Origin: Bifidobacteriaceae bacterium
Lineage (GTDB): Bacteria > Actinomycetota > Actinomycetes > Actinomycetales > WQXJ01
Reading direction: 5' to 3'
Assembly: GCA_031268115.1 (NCBI GenBank)
Contig: JAIRXV010000364.1
Location: 1-7,745 of the forward strand
DNA length: 7,745 nucleotides
A program made the translations under genes and the position numbers. The notes under the pieces were generated by a model. It searched no databases. It saw nothing but the letters and a program-made list of their open reading frames with translations, and was not told the DNA's origin. Below are positions 1 to 6,351 of the stretch, piece by piece. Numbering within the stretch: the first letter of the stretch is position 1; the number at the start of each line of letters is the position of its first letter.

Positions 1-1394
1 ATGAAGGAACACGAGCAGGCCATGGCCACCGGGATCGCCAGGTACACCGGGCTGAGGCCAAGGGCTACCGCCGTTGCCCCGAAGATCGGCACCAGCGTCG
101 CCGCTGCGGCCGTATTGGACATGAACTCGGTGATGATCCACGCGAGCGCGCAGCACACAATGACCATCAAGAACGGCGGCAAATTGCCAAGCCCGCGGGC
201 TTGCTCACCGATCCACTCAGCCAAGCCCGAAGCCTCAACCTGAGACGCCATCGACAACCCACCGCCGAACAGGATCAACACACCCCACGGCAGGTCTTTG
301 AGATCCTTCCACTTCATCAACGCGGTACCGGGCTTCTTGAACGAAGCCGGGAAGAAGAAGAAGACGAAAATCGCAACCACAGCGATCCACTCGTCCGTCA
401 CCGCCACCCCAATCGTGGATGCGATCGTGCCGCCGATCGCATCGAAGATCCAACCGTGGAAGATCCAGGAGAAGGCCACAGCTAGGAAGATGATGGCTAC
501 ACGCAACTCAGGGCCGCGGAACGGGCCAAGGTAGGACAACTCGCGGCGCAAAATCTCCTTCGCACCGGGGATCGCCTCCTTGTACTTGGGCGGGAAGGCC
601 ACAAAGGTCAGCAGCAGCCAACCAATGAGAAGGAATACGATCCATAGCGGGATACCAGCCTTCATCCACTGGAAGAAGGAGACATCAATACCCTGCTCCG
701 CCAAGTAGCCAACGGCGATGGCGTTCGGTGGCGTCGCGATGATCGTGCCAAACGACGCGATTGAAGCCCCGTAGGCAACACCCAGCACGAGCGAGATCCG
801 TAGGTTCTTGTCCTTACGGCCCGTCACGCCCTCTGCCAACTTCAACACGGATGTCGCGATGGGCAGCATCATCACCGCGGTTGCGGTATTCGACACCCAC
901 AGGGAGACGAAGCTCGTGGCGACCATGAAACCGAACACGATCCCGCGCGGCTTCGATCCGACCATCATGACCACCCGGATGGCGACACGGCGGTGCAGAT
1001 TCCACCGCTCCATCGCCATCGCGAGCACAAACCCGCCCATGAACAGGAAGATGATCTTGTTGGAGTAGGGCCTTGCCGCCAAGTCGATGGTGGTGACTTG
1101 GAGTATCGGGAAGGCGAGTAGGGGGATGAGAGCCGTGACGTACAGAGGCAGGACCTCGGTCATCCAAAAGATGGCCATGAGCAGCAGAGTCGCAGCGACT
1201 GTCGCTGCGGCACGGTTCCCGGCACTGCCTACCGCTGCTCCCTCCGGCAGGGCAACATCTGGCATAGCAAAGTAGACAACAATGAACATAACAGGGCCGA
1301 GCACCAGACCAAATCGGCGTCGATTGAGCTTCCAGCGTCGATGACGATCGAGGTCGGCCTCAGGGGTGTTGGGTATGCGGTGGGCCACCGCCAT
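1..1394 (-). CDS. DASS/SLC13-family sodium:anion symporter (C-terminus cut by window edge)
   Basis: An inner-membrane secondary transporter of the divalent anion:sodium symporter family. Members import dicarboxylates, citrate or sulfate with sodium; the substrate cannot be read from sequence. Reading leftward from an ATG at 1394 there are 464 complete codons without a stop, and the frame is still open at position 3. A basic, hydrophilic N-terminus (to about residue 27) precedes many hydrophobic segments. Family signatures are clear: NKIIFLFMGGF (112-122) followed by ERWNLHRR (129-136), the first SNT sodium/substrate motif at 168-170 (SNTATAVMMLPIA), the TPPNAI stretch at 221-226, and the second SNT motif at 426-428 (SNTAAAATLVPI). 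These mark the two inverted halves. Family members are usually about 460-530 residues, so roughly 40-60 residues, including the expected second TPPN-like motif, lie outside. The start is supported by AAAGGAG six bases upstream. The gene is divergent from the dinG-like gene. Confidence 0.93.
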   Translation of the reverse strand, partial: MAVAHRIPNTPEADLDRHRRWKLNRRRFGLVLGPVMFIVVYFAMPDVALPEGAAVGSAGNRAAATVAATLLLMAIFWMTEVLPLYVTALIPLLAFPILQVTTIDLAARPYSNKIIFLFMGGFVLAMAMERWNLHRRVAIRVVMMVGSKPRGIVFGFMVATSFVSLWVSNTATAVMMLPIATSVLKLAEGVTGRKDKNLRISLVLGVAYGASIASFGTIIATPPNAIAVGYLAEQGIDVSFFQWMKAGIPLWIVFLLIGWLLLTFVAFPPKYKEAIPGAKEILRRELSYLGPFRGPELRVAIIFLAVAFSWIFHGWIFDAIGGTIASTIGVAVTDEWIAVVAIFVFFFFPASFKKPGTALMKWKDLKDLPWGVLILFGGGLSMASQVEASGLAEWIGEQARGLGNLPPFLMVIVCCALAWIITEFMSNTAAAATLVPIFGATAVALGLSPVYLAIPVAMACSCSF

Positions 1395-1400
1395 GGGTTA

Positions 1401-1407
1401 CTCCTTT
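1401..1407 (-). promoter_or_regulatory. Ribosome binding site of the DASS transporter
   Basis: On the minus strand AAAGGAG lies six bases before the ATG at 1394. This near-perfect Shine-Dalgarno sequence fixes the transporter start. Confidence 0.85.
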
Positions 1408-1426
1408 GTCCGGCCGCGCATTCCGA

Positions 1427-1448
1427 CGGCGCGCGTCAGCGCGCGCCG
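1427..1448. repeat. Perfect 9-bp GC inverted repeat upstream of the transporter
   Basis: CGGCGCGCG, a four-base spacer TCAG, then CGCGCGCCG. Both arms are entirely G/C. The centre lies about 43 bases upstream of the transporter ATG and about 180 bases upstream of the dinG start, in the divergent gap 1395-1618. It could be a repressor operator or a 5'-UTR hairpin 20 bases before the transporter ribosome binding site. No convincing -10/-35 pair was found beside it, so a role is inferred only from position and symmetry. Confidence 0.55.
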
Positions 1449-1606
1449 GGCTGTGGGCGTGTCGTGTGCTGCCGCGCCTTGATCGCGGTAGCCACGGAGA
1501 ACTGTATTGGGAAACCTGGGGGTGTGTTGTAGGTCGGAGGACCGTTGTCTTGGCCGAAGGTCCCGGTTGTGCACAGTCGAGCACGGTACGAGAGTCCCAT
1601 TGCCCT

Positions 1607-1613
1607 AAGGTGG
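1607..1613 (+). promoter_or_regulatory. Ribosome binding site of the dinG-like helicase
   Basis: AAGGTGG, one mismatch from AAGGAGG, ends five bases before the ATG at 1619. It selects this start over the upstream in-frame ATG at 1406, whose extra 71 codons look non-coding. Confidence 0.75.
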
Positions 1614-1618
1614 CGCCC

Positions 1619-3760
1619 ATGTCTTCGCCGTTCCCCGTCGCTCCCGTGACTGAGACTTTGGGCCGCGCCGTGGCCCAGCTCGGCGGGATTCGGCGGGACG
1701 GTCAGGTGGCGATGGCCGATGCCGTCGCGACCGCCCTCGCTACACCGCACCATCTCCTCGTGCAGGCGGGTACCGGCACCGGCAAGTCCCTCGCCTACCT
1801 GATTCCGGCCTTGACGCATGTGCGGGATCGGGGCGGGACCGTCATCGTCGCTACGGCCACGCTGGCGTTGCAGCGCCAAATCCTGACCTCAGATCTGCCC
1901 GTGGCCCTCGACGCTGTGGGACCCGCTACGGTTGCGCTGCTCAAGGGCCGTTCCAACTACCTGTGCCGCCATAAGCTAGCGGGCGGCTACGCGGGGGCGG
2001 ATGCACTCTTCGACCTGGACGATGACGGCCCACGCGGAGGCCCTCTGCGCACGTCTCTAGGTGCGGAAGTGACTCGAATCCGTGAGTGGGCCGCCGAGAC
2101 CGAGACCGGCGACGTGGACGATTTGCGTCCCGGTCCGAGTCCGCGCGCCTGGCGCCAGGCCTCGGTATCGGCCCGCGAATGCTTGGCCGCCAAATGTCCC
2201 CTGATCAAGGAGTGTTTCGCGGAGCAAGCCAAGTCCGCCGCCGCCGAAGCGGACCTGGTGGTCACCAACCACACTTTGCTCGCGCTGCACGCGAGCGCGG
2301 ACCATCCGATATTGCCGGAATTCGACGCCCTGATCGTGGATGAAGCCCATGAGCTGGTTGACCGTGTGACTTCGGCGCTAACCGCCCTCTTGGGGATCGG
2401 CTCCATGGAACGGACCCTCCGCGCGGCCGGGGCCGTGGGGGCCGATGCCGAGGCTCTCACCGCCGCCGCCGGGGTGCTTGGCGATCGTCTGCGCCGGATG
2501 GAAGAGGGACGGTTGCCCGACGGGCTCCCCAAAGGCGTGGCGGACGCTGTTTTCGCGACCCGTGAGGCCGCGCGGGACGCGCTGCGGTCCGTCGGCGAGA
2601 CTCACGGCGAAGAGGACGGCACGCGTCAGTTTGCTCGGGCCAAGCTGGCCGAGCTAGTGGAGGTGTGCGATGCGATCGGCGGCGCGAGCCAATCGGACGT
2701 GCTGTGGGCCGCTCCCGGAGGAAACGACCCCGCCGCAATGGCGTTGCACCTCGCCCCCCTGAGCGTGGCCGGCATGATCCGCGGCGCGATCTTGGGATCG
2801 GCCACGACCATCATGACCTCGGCAACGCTCAGCCTAGGAGACGATTTCGCCGCCGCCGCCCGGGCCGCCGGTTTGGACCAGACGTCACGGGAGACGGGTG
2901 TTGGCCCCAGCGTTCGGCTGGGGTTGGGCGAGGCGGGACGCCAGACGAGCGAAACCCAGGGGGACACCAAGCTCGGCTCCGTCGGTTGGCCCGTTGCCGA
3001 ACCCCTCATCCACCGAGCTGGCACCGATGGCGAAACGGAGGGTACGGCATCGGGCGCGGGCAGCGACGAAGACCTCGATCTGCCGTGGCAAGGGTTGGAT
3101 GTGGGCAGCCCATTCGACTACCGGAACCAAGGGATCGTCTACGTGGCGGCGGATCTTCCGCCTCCGGCGCGGGGCGGCACCCCCGCAGAGCAGCTGGACA
3201 CGCTCGAGCGCCTGATCAACGCGTCTGGCGGGGGCGCGTTGGGACTGTTCACCTCGCGGGCGGCAGCGCTCAAGGCGGCCGAGGAAATGCGCCAACGCAT
3301 CGACCGGCCAATCTTGGCCCAGGGCGAAGAAACCCTCGCGGCACTCGTTGAACGATTCCGGGACGAGCCCGACACGTGCCTGTTCGGCACGATTTCCCTG
3401 TGGCAAGGCGTCGACGTGCCTGGCCCGAGCTGCCGGCTCGTGACCATAGACCGCATCCCGTTTCCCCGCCCAGACGATCCGATTCGCTCTGCCCGGTCCG
3501 AGGCCGTGGATCGCGCCGGGGGCAGCGGCTTCATGGCCGTGAGCGTGTCCCACGCGGCCCTCATGCTGGCGCAAGGCTCCGGGCGCCTGATCCGACGCAC
3601 CTCGGACCGGGGAGTGGTGGCGATCCTCGACCCACGTCTGGTCACCAAACGGTACGGCGGCGTGCTGCGACGTGCCCTTCCGCCCCTATGGGCGACCACG
3701 GATTTGGCCGTGACATGCGCCGCCCTCGAAAGGCTCAGGCAAGACCGGGCGACCGGTTGA
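1619..3760 (+). CDS. dinG: DinG-type (XPD-like) Fe-S ATP-dependent DNA helicase
   Basis: A superfamily 2 helicase of 713 residues, related to E. coli DinG and eukaryotic XPD. Members unwind DNA 5'->3' and resolve R-loops, D-loops or G-quadruplexes during repair and replication. Walker A GTGTGKS is at 51-57. Four cysteines at 116, 188, 193 and 199 (in SNYLC and ECLAAKCPLIKEC) match the family's 4Fe-4S ligands. VVTNH is at 214-218 and the DEAH box at 241-244. SATL is at 401-404, GSPFDY at 496-501, GTISLWQGVDVPG at 590-602, and the arginine-finger motif QGSGRLIRR at 652-660. All catalytic motifs are intact. Between SATL and GSPF lie about 92 residues, more than I expect for the family, including an acidic, Gly/Ser/Thr-rich stretch (about 421-489). 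No exonuclease domain precedes Walker A. An upstream ATG at 1406 would add 71 residues without family-like features. The gene appears monocistronic; no clear LexA box was seen. Confidence 0.94.
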   Translation: MSSPFPVAPVTETLGRAVAQLGGIRRDGQVAMADAVATALATPHHLLVQAGTGTGKSLAYLIPALTHVRDRGGTVIVATATLALQRQILTSDLPVALDAVGPATVALLKGRSNYLCRHKLAGGYAGADALFDLDDDGPRGGPLRTSLGAEVTRIREWAAETETGDVDDLRPGPSPRAWRQASVSARECLAAKCPLIKECFAEQAKSAAAEADLVVTNHTLLALHASADHPILPEFDALIVDEAHELVDRVTSALTALLGIGSMERTLRAAGAVGADAEALTAAAGVLGDRLRRMEEGRLPDGLPKGVADAVFATREAARDALRSVGETHGEEDGTRQFARAKLAELVEVCDAIGGASQSDVLWAAPGGNDPAAMALHLAPLSVAGMIRGAILGSATTIMTSATLSLGDDFAAAARAAGLDQTSRETGVGPSVRLGLGEAGRQTSETQGDTKLGSVGWPVAEPLIHRAGTDGETEGTASGAGSDEDLDLPWQGLDVGSPFDYRNQGIVYVAADLPPPARGGTPAEQLDTLERLINASGGGALGLFTSRAAALKAAEEMRQRIDRPILAQGEETLAALVERFRDEPDTCLFGTISLWQGVDVPGPSCRLVTIDRIPFPRPDDPIRSARSEAVDRAGGSGFMAVSVSHAALMLAQGSGRLIRRTSDRGVVAILDPRLVTKRYGGVLRRALPPLWATTDLAVTCAALERLRQDRATG

Positions 3761-4025
3761 GTTCTTCGACCGCCAGCCCCACCCTCCGCCGTTTACTTTG
3801 TACGGGGTTCGTGGGACATAACCGGCAACGAAGCGCTGTAGCGCGCGATTCTGGAGGGGAAGCGATCCGGCCAGCCGGCGCATCCGTGCGTCCATCCATC
3901 TTGCATGGGACAAGAGTCCCTTCGAGTTGGCCCAGTGGTGGGTACCGTGCCGCAAAGGATCTTCGAATACTTCATACCAAGCGAAGGCTGAGGGGCGTAA
4001 CCCGGTTCGGCGATTGGGGAGACAC
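3761..4025. other. Non-coding gap between dinG and the exported protein gene
   Basis: This 265-base gap has no gene I can support on either strand. It should hold the dinG terminator and the promoter of the gene at 4026, but neither is clear. The best hairpin is GGGAC-AAGA-GTCCC at 3907-3920 (5-bp stem), followed by TTCGAGTT, which is a weak terminator at best. The frame of the downstream gene is open back to a TAA at 3819, so an upstream start is formally possible. The amino acids there resemble no family I know, and the strong GGGGAG site favours 4026. Confidence 0.5.
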
Positions 4026-4868
4026 ATGAAGAAGATACGAGTGGGCGTTGCTTCGGGTGTTAGCGTCGCAGAGTCGGACGCAGACTCCAACAACATTCTC
4101 GCGAACGGCTGGGGCGGACGCGTTGCTGGCCTGACATGCGTGATAGCGCTGGGTGCGATTGTGGCTTGGGCCGGGGCTGGTGGCGTCGCCGTAGCCGACG
4201 AAGGGGTCTTTTACGCATGCACCGACATCGGCCATGTTCAGCTGTTGCCCGATATTGGCCCCACAGAGGTGTTGTTGGGTCCGGCGATCAGCCCGGGCGA
4301 TGAGGTGGCGCCCGGCACGGTGGTGCGGGGCGTGCGGATGGGAGAGGTGTGGGTCCATGAATTGTTGGGGACAGTTCGTTCGGAGCAGGTCGTGTGGCTG
4401 ACTCGTGAGGTCTCAAACACGGAGGCGGGCAACCTGGTCTTTTCCCGTGGTAGCAGCGGTCGCGAGTTTCGCGTGCCGAAGAGCGCTCTCGGCGGAAGCG
4501 TCATCCAATTGGTTGTTGTTCAGCAGCTTGCCCCGGATGGGACGGAAATGTGTTCTCCGGAACTCTTGAGGAGTCCGGAGGTGGCGGTGAAGGCGAAGGG
4601 ATCTCTGACCGTGGCGGGGCGCAATCTTGGGACGAAGGAATCGTCGGTGGTGGTGAAGGTGAAGGCGAGGGGCGTAGCACCGGTGGTGGGCAAGGTGACA
4701 GTGTGGTGGGGTTCGCAGCACCGAAGCGCTGTGTTGGACGCGTCAACGATGGGTCGGGGAAAGGTGCCGACTCCGGGCCTGAAGCCCGGCCAGGAGGTGT
4801 TGGTGCGGTTCGTGGACACCACCGGGAAGATCGGCGACATTGCCAAGACCCGCGCGAAGGTGAAATAG
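4026..4868 (+). CDS. Exported protein of unknown function with C-terminal Ig-like (Big_3_5-like) domain
   Basis: I do not recognise this 280-residue protein as a whole. After a polar N-terminus (1-31) there is a hydrophobic stretch (33-57) ending in A-V-A before Asp58, a plausible signal peptidase I site, so it is probably secreted or cell-surface. The mature part has a beta-rich central region (about 60-190) with two cysteines, 65 and 176, that could form a disulfide. The C-terminal 80 residues show strands VVVKVKARG, GKVTVWWG, a GLKPGQEVLVRFV turn-and-strand, and a final TRAKVK. This order is typical of bacterial Ig-like domains of the Big_3_5 kind. No LPXTG sorting motif or C-terminal membrane anchor is present, so it would be released or held non-covalently. 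The ATG at 4026 follows GGGGAG (4016-4021) by four bases. A probable terminator follows 24 bases after the stop, suggesting a single-gene transcript. The n-region is unusually long for a signal peptide, so a membrane-anchored form is an alternative. Confidence 0.8.
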   Translation: MKKIRVGVASGVSVAESDADSNNILANGWGGRVAGLTCVIALGAIVAWAGAGGVAVADEGVFYACTDIGHVQLLPDIGPTEVLLGPAISPGDEVAPGTVVRGVRMGEVWVHELLGTVRSEQVVWLTREVSNTEAGNLVFSRGSSGREFRVPKSALGGSVIQLVVVQQLAPDGTEMCSPELLRSPEVAVKAKGSLTVAGRNLGTKESSVVVKVKARGVAPVVGKVTVWWGSQHRSAVLDASTMGRGKVPTPGLKPGQEVLVRFVDTTGKIGDIAKTRAKVK

Positions 4869-4892
4869 GACAAAGCCGACCTGAGTGCTGTC

Positions 4893-4918
4893 ACGACCCC
4901 ACGGACACCGGGTCGTTT
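4893..4918 (+). terminator. Probable terminator of the exported protein gene
   Basis: ACGACCC (4893-4899) and GGGTCGT (4910-4916) form a perfect 7-bp stem with a 10-base loop, beginning 24 bases after the stop. The trailing T run is short (TTT counting the last stem base), as is common in high-GC genomes, so efficiency is uncertain. Confidence 0.5.
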
Positions 4919-5024
4919 GGCACGCTGGGCGGCGGCTGATGCCTAAGTCGTACCTCACTCCAGAGTCTCGCCGCAGGTCAAGGCGCCCGCTCCTCCGCCT
5001 GCACCCGAATTGCCCACCGGCCGG

Positions 5025-5057
5025 CTAGGACGGGTGGTGAAATACCACCCGTCCTAG
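5025..5057. terminator. Perfect 14-bp hairpin, possible bidirectional terminator
   Basis: CTAGGACGGGTGGT, loop GAAAT, then ACCACCCGTCCTAG. All 14 pairs are perfect. It lies between convergent genes, where a shared terminator is expected. Neither side has a T tract (ATGTTAG follows on the plus strand), so it would be a non-canonical terminator, or the first stem of the larger folded element that follows. The hairpin itself is certain; its role is not. Confidence 0.55.
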
Positions 5058-5116
5058 ATGTTAGCTGCCGCGTTTCAACAGGTCAGAGCTACGCTCCTCC
5101 CCGCTGACGCGGTCGA

Positions 5117-5137
5117 ACGCCGGCTATTCACCGGCGT
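5117..5137. repeat. 7-bp inverted repeat with 7-base loop
   Basis: ACGCCGG, loop CTATTCA, then CCGGCGT: a perfect stem inside the convergent gap. It sits directly before a GTCCTAG copy shared with the other hairpins of the region, with a two-base overlap. Confidence 0.6.
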
Positions 5138-5147
5138 CCTAGCGGCA

Positions 5148-5198
5148 CCCCACGGGATCTTTTCCCTTCGCTGCGCTACGGGAAAATCTCCCGCGGGG
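5148..5198. repeat. Long imperfect hairpin in convergent gap
   Basis: The arms 5148-5166 and 5180-5198 pair at 16 of 19 positions. The inner TTTTCCC/GGGAAAA is perfect, two mismatches follow, then five pairs (ACGGG-side CGGGA with TCCCG), one mismatch, then CCCC/GGGG. The loop is TTCGCTGCGCTAC. The mix of long stem and interruptions resembles a structured RNA or a dispersed palindromic repeat more than a simple terminator. Confidence 0.6.
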
Positions 5199-5252
5199 AC
5201 CCCGAGATCCGAAAACCCGGCTCATCTGCACACGTTTCAGCAACAAAGGCAG

Positions 5253-6230
5253 CTAGGACCAGGCGCGCGCCATGGGCGGGTAGCCCGCCTCAAGGCGTGC
5301 CGCTTCGGCATCGGTGAGGTCGATGGCAACGGAGGCGACGGCGTCGTCGATGTGCCCCGGCGATGTCGCTCCAACAATCGGTGCGGTCACGGCCGGGTTG
5401 CGCCGCACCCACGCCAGGGCGATTTGGGCGGGGGTGGCGCCGCGTTCCGCGGCCACTTCGGCCACGGCCGCGACCACCTGATCCGCGTCCCCCACCAGGC
5501 CCTCGTAGTAGGAGCGCACCAACGTGTCCATCTGTAACCGGGCCGTGGAAACCCCAGCAGGCCTGGTCAGCCGGCCGCGCGCCAGCGGCGCCCACGGGAT
5601 CGCGCCCACGCCCTGGTCCAAGCAAAGGGGCAACATCTCGCGCTCTTCCTCGCGCATCAGCAGGTTGTACTGGTCCTGCATGGACACGAACCTTGTCCAT
5701 CCCCCCAGGTCAGCGGTGTATTGCGCTTTGGCGAACTGCCAGGCCCACATGCTCGACGCGCCGATGTAACGGGCTTTGCCGGCCCGCACTACATCGTGGA
5801 GCGCTTCCATGGTCTCCTCGATGGGCACCGCCGGATCCCACCGGTGGATTTGGTACAGGTCCACGTAATCGGTGCCCAAACGCCGCAGCGAGGCGTCGAT
5901 GGCGGTCATTATGTGGGCCCGAGACAGGCCCGCCCCGTTCAAACCGTCGAACATCCGGCCGTGAACCTTGGTGAAGATCGCGATCTCCTCGCGCGGGGCC
6001 AGCTCTCCGAGCACCGCCCCCACGATCTCCTCGCTCGATCCCAGGGAGTAGACATCGGCGGTGTCGAAGGCCGTGATCCCAGCCTCGTAGGCGTGGCGGA
6101 TCATCGCACGGGCAGCGTCCAAGCCCAAGGTCCAAGGATGCCCGCCGCGGCTCGGTTCGCCGAAGCTCATGCCCCCAAGCACAATCGGACTTATCTCCAG
6201 ACCGCTGCTGCCCAACCGAACGGTTTCCAT
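5253..6230 (-). CDS. Aldo/keto reductase, YajO-like
   Basis: A cytoplasmic NADPH-dependent oxidoreductase of 325 residues, the usual family length, with a TIM-barrel fold. The catalytic tetrad is complete: Asp56 and Tyr61 (FDTADVY), Lys88 (FTKV) and His129 (YQIHRWD). The segments ARYIGASSMWAWQFA (153-167), FVSMQDQYNLLMREEERE (181-198) and PWAPLARGRLTRP (212-224) closely resemble E. coli YajO as I remember it. IVGATSPGHIDDAV (285-298) is the expected cofactor phosphate-binding stretch. The physiological substrate cannot be told; YajO has been linked to 1-deoxyxylulose 5-phosphate formation, but this family is promiscuous. The start at 6230 is chosen because AGAGGA (6236-6241) precedes it by five bases and METVRLGSSGLEIS is a typical family N-terminus. 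The frame is open to an ATG at 6335, but that 35-residue extension looks non-coding. The gene follows the TauE/SafE gene on the same strand after 121 bases. Confidence 0.93.
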   Translation of the reverse strand: METVRLGSSGLEISPIVLGGMSFGEPSRGGHPWTLGLDAARAMIRHAYEAGITAFDTADVYSLGSSEEIVGAVLGELAPREEIAIFTKVHGRMFDGLNGAGLSRAHIMTAIDASLRRLGTDYVDLYQIHRWDPAVPIEETMEALHDVVRAGKARYIGASSMWAWQFAKAQYTADLGGWTRFVSMQDQYNLLMREEEREMLPLCLDQGVGAIPWAPLARGRLTRPAGVSTARLQMDTLVRSYYEGLVGDADQVVAAVAEVAAERGATPAQIALAWVRRNPAVTAPIVGATSPGHIDDAVASVAIDLTDAEAARLEAGYPPMARAWS

Positions 6231-6268
6231 GTGTTTCCTCTTTTCTGCACCGTGGAGGCCGGTTATCC

Positions 6269-6283
6269 GCCGCCTTTGGCGGC
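6269..6283 (-). repeat. Small GC hairpin between permease and reductase genes
   Basis: Plus-strand GCCGCC, loop TTT, GGCGGC: a perfect 6-bp stem lying 68 bases past the permease stop and 39 bases before the reductase start. It has no T tract and could be a weak attenuating terminator or chance in GC-rich DNA. No clear reductase promoter was seen in the 121-base gap. Confidence 0.3.
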
Positions 6284-6351
6284 CCACGATGACGTCGCCT
6301 CCGCGATTCAAGCACTCTCCTCCTCGCGCCGCCACCTGGCGACCACATCCC

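Larger units (their letters stand above)
4869..5252. other. Convergent intergenic region, no supported gene
   Basis: This is 384 bases between two stop codons facing each other. An open frame starting at ATG 5058 reads rightward, but it lacks a ribosome binding site, crosses the hairpins and continues antisense through the reductase gene, so I do not call it. The first 155 bases hold the 7-bp terminator and nothing else recognisable. From 5025 onward the region is packed with inverted repeats, listed separately. Confidence 0.7.
5025..5259. repeat. Composite inverted-repeat element built around CTAGGAC/GTCCTAG
   Basis: The 7-mer CTAGGAC or its complement occurs four times in 235 bases: 5025-5031 (CTAGGAC), 5051-5057 (GTCCTAG), 5136-5142 (GTCCTAG) and 5253-5259 (CTAGGAC). 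The first two close the 14-bp hairpin. The last two extend to GTCCTAGC/GCTAGGAC (8 bp) and would enclose the 5148-5198 hairpin. AGCTGCC at 5063-5069 can instead pair with GGCAGCT at 5248-5254. The right end includes the stop codon of the reductase gene. This could be a small mobile palindromic element, a structured non-coding RNA, or a stack of terminators. I see no transposase or flanking target duplication. Confidence 0.4.

Noticed and set aside
1577..1591. LexA/SOS-box-like palindrome TCGAGC-ACG-GTACGA upstream of dinG
   Set aside because: The spacer is three bases rather than the four expected for the actinobacterial box, and the half-sites agree at only four of six positions. It is tempting only because E. 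coli dinG is SOS-controlled.
1406..1618. In-frame N-terminal extension of the helicase from the ATG at 1406
   Set aside because: The 71 extra residues have no family-like sequence and overlap the transporter ribosome binding site region. The ATG at 1619 has a good Shine-Dalgarno site.
3686..4096. 136-codon minus-strand open frame covering the gap after dinG
   Set aside because: It overlaps both flanking genes antisense, lacks a clear ribosome binding site, and has no recognisable motif.
4550..4939. Gly/Glu-rich open frame (GGGEGEG repeats) in another frame of the exported protein gene
   Set aside because: It arises from GGTGAAGG-type repeats encoding the beta strands VAVKAKG and VVVKVKARG of the real gene. 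It has no start signal of its own.
5058..5537. 159-codon plus-strand open frame in the convergent gap
   Set aside because: It has no ribosome binding site, crosses the hairpins and runs antisense through the end of the reductase gene. The translation resembles no known protein.
6231..6335. 35-residue N-terminal extension of the aldo/keto reductase
   Set aside because: It contains the GCCGCC/GGCGGC hairpin and has no family-like sequence, and the ATG at 6230 has a well-placed AGAGGA.
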